A program made the translations under genes and the position numbers. Of a stretch of 64,000 nt of DNA, positions 57,791 through 64,000 are shown in pieces. Source of the stretch: Akebia trifoliata. Taxonomy: Eukaryota; Streptophyta; Magnoliopsida; Ranunculales; Lardizabalaceae. The stretch lies in contig CM030715.1 in assembly GCA_017979445.1 (NCBI GenBank), positions 8,114,187 through 8,178,186 on the forward strand, given 5' to 3'. The number at the start of each line of letters is the position of its first letter. Positions within the stretch are counted from its first letter, which is position 1. The notes below the pieces were generated by a model. The model worked only from the letters and a program-made list of their open reading frames with translations. It made no database searches and was not told where the DNA came from.

Positions 57791-59086
57791 TGATAAGGTC
57801 CCGTAAAACTATTTTTTGGGACCGTAATTACATAAATATGATTAACACATAATTGTTAATTGTCTCAAATAATCATAATTATATTAATTTGCCAAAATAT
57901 TGAAACTAATAGTTTTTCTAACTATTTGCAGGTTTAAAGAACAAATTCAAACACAAAGAAATTTTGTAACAATTTTTGTTACAATCTACGAGTCAAATGG
58001 GAGCAACCAACCAAAACTCGGAGCCAAAGGTCGCCACGTCACCATTCCGCAGTGGGTCGCTACTGCATCGTGATAATCTCGAGAAATTTTTCCTCGAAAT
58101 TTGAGTTATGATTTCCAAACTCTTCGGTCGTTATAACTGAAGGCCCTTCTCAAAACGATTCAAGGGAAAACCCGACCCAATAACCCAATTAGAAAACTAT
58201 AAATTGAGGGGTTGTCCCAAAGGAAGGGATCCCTCTTTTTCTTCTTAATTTCTTTGTAATTTTCTAATTTTTCCTCTAAAAGAACGAATTCTTGTAGAAG
58301 TGAGATCTCAAGAATATTTTTCTTTCATTTTTGTTCTTTAAATTTCTTTATAACTCTATTGGAGGATCATTAAGAGGGAATCGAATTGCAACATTGACTC
58401 TTCTCATTCCCTTCTCTACCATATTTCCTTATTTTACTATTGTTGTAATTTGTTCTTCTCGATGATCGGCTAGACTCTCCTTAGAGAGGTCGATGATGCT
58501 GGAGCGAGTTCATCTTAATATTGTTGTTTCAATTCCATTATTTCTACTTTAATTGTGTTCTTATGAAATTTCTTAAGGTGAGATCATCCAATTTGTATTT
58601 CCAATTCTAACTTTGATGATTATTGCTTAGATGAGTTCAAGCTTAATCATAGTTTGTGATGAATTCGAAATATAAGTTGGATAATCTCTTATAAGTTTAG
58701 GATGCATAATTACTATTTTCTAATTACCTTCAAGTGATTAATCGATTTATCTTCCAATCCACGAATAACGATTTGTTACATGGATTGAGTTAAAATGAGA
58801 ATTATTCAGCATTAAGATGACTTGCAAAGGCTAATTTGATCTCTCTAAGCCCTTCTTACATTGTTTTCAATCTCTATTCTTGCTCTAATTTCAGTTTTTA
58901 ATTCACTTCTTAGTTATAATTCTTCTAATTTGTTTTAAAATTTTATTTTCAAAATTCTATTTTGGTTTTAATTCGAAGAAAAAAGTTGAATCTCCATTGT
59001 CCCTGTGGAACGAATTTTACTCCCAAAGTTTTATCTCATTATTTATTCAATCTTACATTTTTGCAATCTAAATAGTTACACGATCA
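57791..59086 (+). mobile_element. Athila-like Ty3 LTR inserted in copia gag
   Basis: It begins TGATAAGGTCCCGTAAAAC and ends ...GTTACACGATCA, three bases before a primer-binding site. GGTCCC and GGGACC close to the start could pair. TATAAATTGAG at 58198-58208 is a likely TATA box. Length is about 1.3 kb. The lineage call rests on the primer-binding site type, not on protein. Confidence 0.75.
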
Positions 59087-59089
59087 AAT

Positions 59090-59107
59090 TGGGGCCGTTG
59101 CCGGGAT
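59090..59107 (+). other. Primer-binding site TGGGGCCGTTGCCGGGAT
   Basis: It is close to TGGCGCCGTTGCCGGGGA, the tRNA-Asp-type primer site common in Athila-like and some other plant Ty3 elements. Confidence 0.75.
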
Positions 59108-59453
59108 AACGGTTCAATTCATTTTCAATTCAGAAAGAGTTTGAAATAAATTCGAAACAGAACCGAGACTTGTTTGCTTGAAATAGAATCTAAACAAATA
59201 GAAAAAAAATTAAAAATATCTTCATTACAATCTACAAGACATCAAAAATTTGTCCAAGAATTTTTTTTGATTTTCATCAAAATTTCACCGTGCCGCGGTA
59301 GGGTTTTATTGCGCCGTAGTGACATGGCAGCCTTTCCTATTAATTTTTGTTGATCAAGTTTCAAACATTCTTCTTATTGTAATGGTGATATTTGTTTTTT
59401 TAGCATTCTAATTTGAATAAATCTTATTATTTTCAGGTGAAGGATTCGACAGA
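59108..59453 (+). other. Start of the Athila-like internal region, truncated
   Basis: Leader sequence only; no gag reading. It ends at GGATTCGACAGA, where the next LTR starts. Confidence 0.6.
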
Positions 59454-61643
59454 TGTAAACACCCCAATTTGTATAAACCTATTAGGAAAATCTAAATTTT
59501 CTCGAATTGATTTCAAATAAGAATTTGAGCCTCATAACGGGCCTGCATTGCTACTTGGCATCATTTCATACATACATCATGTCATATAGTTTACATACTC
59601 AACCTTGTCCTTAATTCAATCTAATTCCATACCACTTCCCTAATCCAATCTAAATCCATACCTAACCCACCTCCCGAATCATGGACCAACCCAATTTCAT
59701 ATCCACTCTCCATTAACCAACCCATTATCCATAACCTAAATCCATAAGCTAAGTCCTACTAAACCCACTCTCAAACCTAGCTTTAATACTAAAAGTCCAT
59801 AACCCATTATCCATAAATCAAGTCCATCTCCAACCCCATTATCCATAAACTAAGTCCATAGCCATAATACCCATAATCCATAACCCAACTCCATCACCTA
59901 AGCCTAATACCAAGTCCATTCTAAGCCCATTCTCGTACACCCCCTCAAAATGTGACACCTATTGATCTCCTATAAGCCCTCAATATCCAATGCTAAATCT
60001 AATTGGAGAGTTAACTCCCCCTTGTGAAAGTCCAAGAATACTCTTCTCAAAAAGAGTGGTCAAACCAAAAAGGTTCTTTATTTGTTGATAATATTCCATA
60101 AAGTTGGAAGAACTTCTAATCATACCTTCATAAGGTGAGAATCTTCAAGTACATACATGGAGCTCTCTCATTAGTCCATTTCAAAAATATACATCCACTA
60201 TTACTTTAAGAGTTATTTACAAATGAATCAATGTCTATTTTTTACCTACCACTTCACATTTACACATGTCACTTCCCTACTCACCCTCCCAAAAGTATTT
60301 TTTTCTCCCATTAGTCCATTTTAATAATATACATCCACCTTTGCTTTATGAGTTATTTACAAATGAATTAAGAGCTACTTTTCGCCTACCACTCTATTTT
60401 TACACATGTCACTTCCCTATTCACCCTCCAAAAGTACTTTTTGTTCTTTTACCTCTATTTACTAAAAACCAAAGATCAAATAATGCTTTTAGGATTTTTT
60501 CACAAATGTCACATTTACCCTCATACAAATGAAAAATCCAAAAAAAAAAATTAAACCTCATGTCCATTCTCTTTATTTTTAAGATTAGACCACTTTATCC
60601 CCAAAAATTCTCCAAAAACTCTATAAATACCCTCATTTTCTATGAATAATTGATGCTTTCAAGCCCCCATTTATCTACCCCAAACTCTACCCAAATTTCT
60701 ACTCACCTTAACCTTCTTTCAACCTAAGCTTCCATTCAAGAACTTTCACCTTCTCTCCACCTTCAATCAACAAAGTCCCTCATTTCTAACCATTAACCAT
60801 CAAGGAAATCACTTAACTCTTAAAGTCACTTCAAAATTCAAGATCATTCAAAAAACCCCAAGAGACAAGGTAGGCTAGACTAGGTTTATCTTATGTACTT
60901 TTGCATCTTTCACTTCTAACCCTCTTATTTTTCTTTTATAAAACCCTTAGGATGTAATGCATACCCTCCCTCATCTCCGATAGGTTGGAATAAGGTTTGA
61001 TAAAAAAGGTGGGGGTTGAAGCCTTGTTTTCCCGTGTTATATCATGCAACATGTTGTACACAATGCATACACTCACACATGTATGGCAATGATGAAGAAA
61101 TGTGTCACTCTCGTGATGGGGTGAAACACTAAGTTTCTAGCCATGCATACATGCATCAAGGTTGTAACCCCAAGGGAATTCTTTCATTGAGTCTTTCCAA
61201 AAGCTTAAAACCAACATACATATCCATAAAAGTAATGTGGTTACATGGGTCATCTTTATTCATAGGATGTCCCTAACATCACATCGAAATTAAAACTCTT
61301 TTCTAAGGGAACATTTCACTCAATGCACATACCACCCTTAGCATGCATTCTCATGCATTTTATTTTCTTAAGTTTATACAAAAGAAAATGGTCAAGCAAA
61401 GTAACCACCTTTAGTGAAGAGGATGGGGTGCCTAACACCTTCCCCATCCTTTAACCGGACCTCCTTACCTAAATCTTAGGTAGACCTTGCCCTTTCCAAC
61501 AAATCAGAGTCACTACAATGGCACAAAAATCAATTTAAAAAATATTTTGGGTGTCCATTCACACCCATTTCAAAAAAAAAAGAATGGTGATGACTTCAAA
61601 CAATATAGCATAGAGGTTCCAATTCGAACTTTTCATGTGTACA
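59454..61643 (+). mobile_element. Ty3 (Tat-like) 5' LTR, 2190 bp
   Basis: It begins TGTAAACACCCCAATTTG and ends CATGTGTACA, then ACT and the primer-binding site. A TATA box TATAAATAC lies at 60622-60630. The 5' half contains degenerate CCATAACCCATTATCCATAA-type repeats (about 59620-59935) and a tandem pair of ~140 bp (60168-60445). The 3' half has GATGGGGTGCCTAACACCTTC near 61425, shared with the partial LTR at 16600-18206. The start sequence resembles that of the other Tat family (TGTA(G/A)ACACCCC), but the bodies differ. Confidence 0.85.
60168..60445 (+). repeat. Tandem pair of ~140-bp units within the LTR
   Basis: CATTAGTCCATTTCAAAAATA...ACATGTCACTTCCCTACTCACCCTCC repeats as CATTAGTCCATTTTAATAATA...ACATGTCACTTCCCTATTCACCCTCC with scattered substitutions. 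It lies upstream of the TATA box, i.e. in U3. Confidence 0.85.
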
Positions 61644-61646
61644 ACT

Positions 61647-61664
61647 TGGCGACTCCATTGGGGA
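61647..61664 (+). other. Primer-binding site TGGCGACTCCATTGGGGA
   Basis: It lies three bases after the LTR end. It differs from the other Tat-type sites in the window by one or two bases. Confidence 0.85.
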
Positions 61665-62674
61665 ATACTAGTAGGTCAAAACTGAGTTTACTTGGTCATT
61701 TCCTTTTCTTTAAAAAATATCTAACTTTTTTTTTGTTCTTGTTTTTATTTCTAATATGTTTGTTTATTGACTGACTTCATTGTTTTTATTGTTTTCTTTA
61801 CTTTGTGGGAGTGCATGTAATATTTATTTTTTTACTTGTTTTAATTCAAAGTTGTAAGGGTTGATACATACTTGTAAATGCACTTGTGCACATTTGTTTT
61901 ATAGCTAATTGCACAAACCACCTTCTCCTATTTTAAAATCTAACCTCAGATGCTGGTACTCTCAAACCCCTTAGATCGTTCATTTGGGGAGGCGGGGAAA
62001 AGAATATCCACCTCAATCACCAACCTAAGAAGTATACATTTCAATGTGTATAGAGGTTTGAAGATTAAGTAACTTCAAACCACCTATAACCGCATACATC
62101 AATACAATTGGAGACATAGGACACAAATGTTTCAAGATGTTTCAACCCTTAGGTATCTTGTAATTTTCTTTTTTTTAACCCTTGAAAGCCAAGTTGTAAT
62201 GTCCAAAGAGACAAAGTTATAAAGATTTAGGTTTTCTTTCCTTTTTATTTCTGTAAATGTTCCCCTTGGTAAATGGGGAAATCCCTATTTTCTTTATGTT
62301 TTGCATCATCTTAAAAAAAATAAAAATAAAAATAAAAATAAAAATAAATTTGGTCAAAAATATACATTATACTCCGCATTTAAAGTACAAATTGTACAAA
62401 AACACTACGCATTAAAATCGAACCCTAAAATAATTTTTTTTTTTTCATTTCGTCCCTTACATCAATTTGACAATTTTTCTCTTGGACTTTATTTTTCCTT
62501 TTAGTTTTAAGGCTTAAAAATTAGTAAAAGGACCAATTTATCTGTAAGCTTAAAGCCCGTCACTCGCGACATTTTATTTGATCGAAACGGAGCTCACCTA
62601 CTCTTTAACAATCAAAATTACTCCCAACCCAACATGATACAATACTAACCTTTGGCACAATCAAACCTATTATC
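61665..62674 (+). other. Leader of the Ty3 element, non-coding
   Basis: No gag is recognised. A (TAAAA)n pentanucleotide run lies at 62312-62348. CACTCGCGACATTTTATTTGATC precedes the first minisatellite. Confidence 0.5.
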
Positions 62675-63250
62675 ATCCACGACCCATACCATTTTCAAAT
62701 GGATCTACGACTCATACCATTTCAAAATGGATCCACGACCCATATCCACTTCAAATGGGTCCACGACTCATATTCACTTCAAATGAGTCAACGACCCATA
62801 TCCACTTTCAAATGGGTTCACGATCCATATTCACTTCAAGGACCCATATCTACTCCAAATTAGGTCCGTGACCCATATCCATTTCGAATTGGGTCCACAA
62901 CCCATATCCAATCCGAATCGGGTCTATAACTCATATCCAATCTAAATCGGATTCATGACCTAAATCCAACACAAATTGGGTCCACGACCCATATCATTGT
63001 CTAATTGGGTCTACGACCTATATCCATTTCAAATTGGGTCCTTAACCCATATCCAATCCAAACAGAGTCCATGACCGGTAACCATTTCAAATTGGATTCA
63101 AGACCCATATCCAATCCAAATCGGGTCCACGACCCGTATCCAATCCTAATTGAGTCTACGACCCATATCCATTTCGAACTGGGTCCAAGACATATATCCA
63201 ATCCAAATCAGGTCAACGATTTAATCCTACCTAAACCAGGTCCATGATCC
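62675..63250 (+). repeat. 28-29 bp minisatellite, about 20 units
   Basis: The unit is close to CCACGACCCATATCC followed by ATTTCAAATTGGGT. Units vary in length (28-30 bp), and a few are shortened (about 62835). Many contain ACCCAT and ATGGGT or near-matches as opposed arms, for example GACCCAT-ATCCACTTCAA-ATGGGTC. The long open readings on both strands are a by-product. Confidence 0.9.
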
Positions 63251-63582
63251 CTATTTAACCCAAACTAGACCGATTAATCCAAATGAATCTAATAATTTTC
63301 CAAGAAATTAGATTTGAAAAAAAAAATTAAGTACCAATTGCAATCTTGATTAAAGTAGGTGCCTAAGAACGATCTTTCCTTGTTGATACGAGGAGAATAG
63401 ACTACGTCTATTCAAGAAAATGAGGTGACTTAAGAATACCCTTGGTAAGGCATTGTGCGCCACCTCTTCCTTGAGATCTGACTGGCCGATCTTGATTTTA
63501 GAGAATTGAATTAGAGATAAACAAAAAGATTTTTCTAAATCAATCCATTTACAATAATCTGTCTTTGCAAATTATTCTTCTA
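63251..63582. other. Unique spacer between the two minisatellites
   Basis: No gene or repeat recognised. GAATAGACTACGTCTATTC (63403-63421) is a near-perfect short palindrome. Confidence 0.5.
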
Positions 63583-63975
63583 ACTCCATGTTGATACCCA
63601 GCTAAGTGTTGACAAACCTTCGATTCCATATCGACAAATTTACAACTCCATGTCGATAAACCTCCAGCTCCATGCTGACAAACCTCTGGCTCCATGCCGA
63701 TAACCCTACAGCTCCGTGCTGACAAACATCCAGCTCCGTGTTGACAAACATCCGGCTCAATGCTGATAAACTTCCAGCTTCGTGCTAACAAACCTCCAGT
63801 TCTATGCTGACAAACCTCTGACTCCGTGCCGATAACCTTCTAGCTCCATGCCGATAACCTTTTAGCTTCGTGCTGACCAATATCTGACTTAGTGTTGATA
63901 AACCTCCAACACCGTACTGACTAATATCTGGCTCCATGCCAACAAACCCCAGCTCCGTGCTGAGAGAATCTGATC
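63583..63975 (+). repeat. 22-bp minisatellite, about 17 units
   Basis: The unit is close to CAGCTCCATGCTGACAAACCTC with variation (CCGTGCTGA, ATGCCGATAACC). CAGC-TCCAT-GCTG within the unit can pair. Because 22 is not a multiple of three, a reading frame cycles through 22 residues before repeating; minus-strand readings stay open across the array for this reason and are not taken as genes. Confidence 0.9.
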
Positions 63976-64000
63976 CCAACCCAACCCAAGGTTTTCTTAA

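Noticed and set aside
62675..63975. CRISPR-like array
   Set aside because: Units follow each other directly with no unique spacers, and the window is plant DNA. These are minisatellites.
63001..63979. Repeat-rich proteins on both strands (80, 66, 80, 64 codons)
   Set aside because: By-products of tandem repeats without stop codons; unit lengths of 29 and 22 are not multiples of three.

Overview
This is AT-rich plant nuclear DNA, most likely from a eudicot. The evidence is several lineages of plant LTR retrotransposons (dual-RNase-H Tat-type Ty3, Athila-like Ty3, Ty1/copia), a CACTA transposon, gene fragments with GT-AG introns, and no operon-like gene packing. The window is almost entirely transposon sequence in different stages of decay. 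The one intact-looking plant gene is a single-exon RING-H2 protein (21920-22348).

Layout. 1-10188: a decayed plus-strand Tat-type Ty3 element (RT, RNase H, second RNase H, integrase, long 3' non-coding region with a 34-bp minisatellite, LTR) whose 3' region plus LTR occurs twice in tandem. 10189-12160: a 5'-truncated copia pol. 12694-16113: two direct copies of a 1.7-kb LTR-like unit. About 16600-18267: a partial Ty3 LTR with its primer-binding site kept between two copies of the LTR tail. 19935-30590: a very large imperfect palindrome centred near 22337. It holds the RING-H2 gene in the left arm and a broken inverted copy in the right arm. The right arm was later invaded by a 5.9-kb CACTA element (22915-28852) and a 0.6-kb terminal-inverted-repeat element (29319-29941). 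The uninterrupted target sequence of both insertions can still be read in the left arm. The CACTA carries exon fragments of a CTP synthase gene and of a LEUNIG-type WD40 corepressor gene. 31248-39550: a minus-strand element of the same Tat family, cut by a 100-N gap.

The sequence before the gap (24459-39550) is repeated almost exactly after it (39651-55563). The last ~15 kb left of the gap match the first ~16 kb right of it, with sparse SNPs and indels and one 834-bp insertion (53856-54689). This is the signature of two overlapping haplotype contigs placed end to end, so a false tandem duplication is more likely than a real one. Every feature in 39651-55563 should be read as the probable second allele.

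56625-64000: a nested stack. A copia LTR and gag (56660-57790) is cut by an Athila-like LTR (57791-59086), which is cut by a 2.2-kb Ty3 LTR (59454-61643). The internal region of that last element contains two adjacent minisatellites (28-29 bp and 22 bp).

How the parts relate: there is no metabolic or regulatory pathway here. The story is one of capture, inversion and decay. The observations most worth following are the probable false duplication, the gene-capturing CACTA with its in-window empty site, the RING-H2 palindrome as a possible source of double-stranded RNA, and the finding that three unrelated minisatellites all have units with an inverted-repeat core. All coordinates of degenerate elements are by-eye estimates except where an exact terminal sequence is named.
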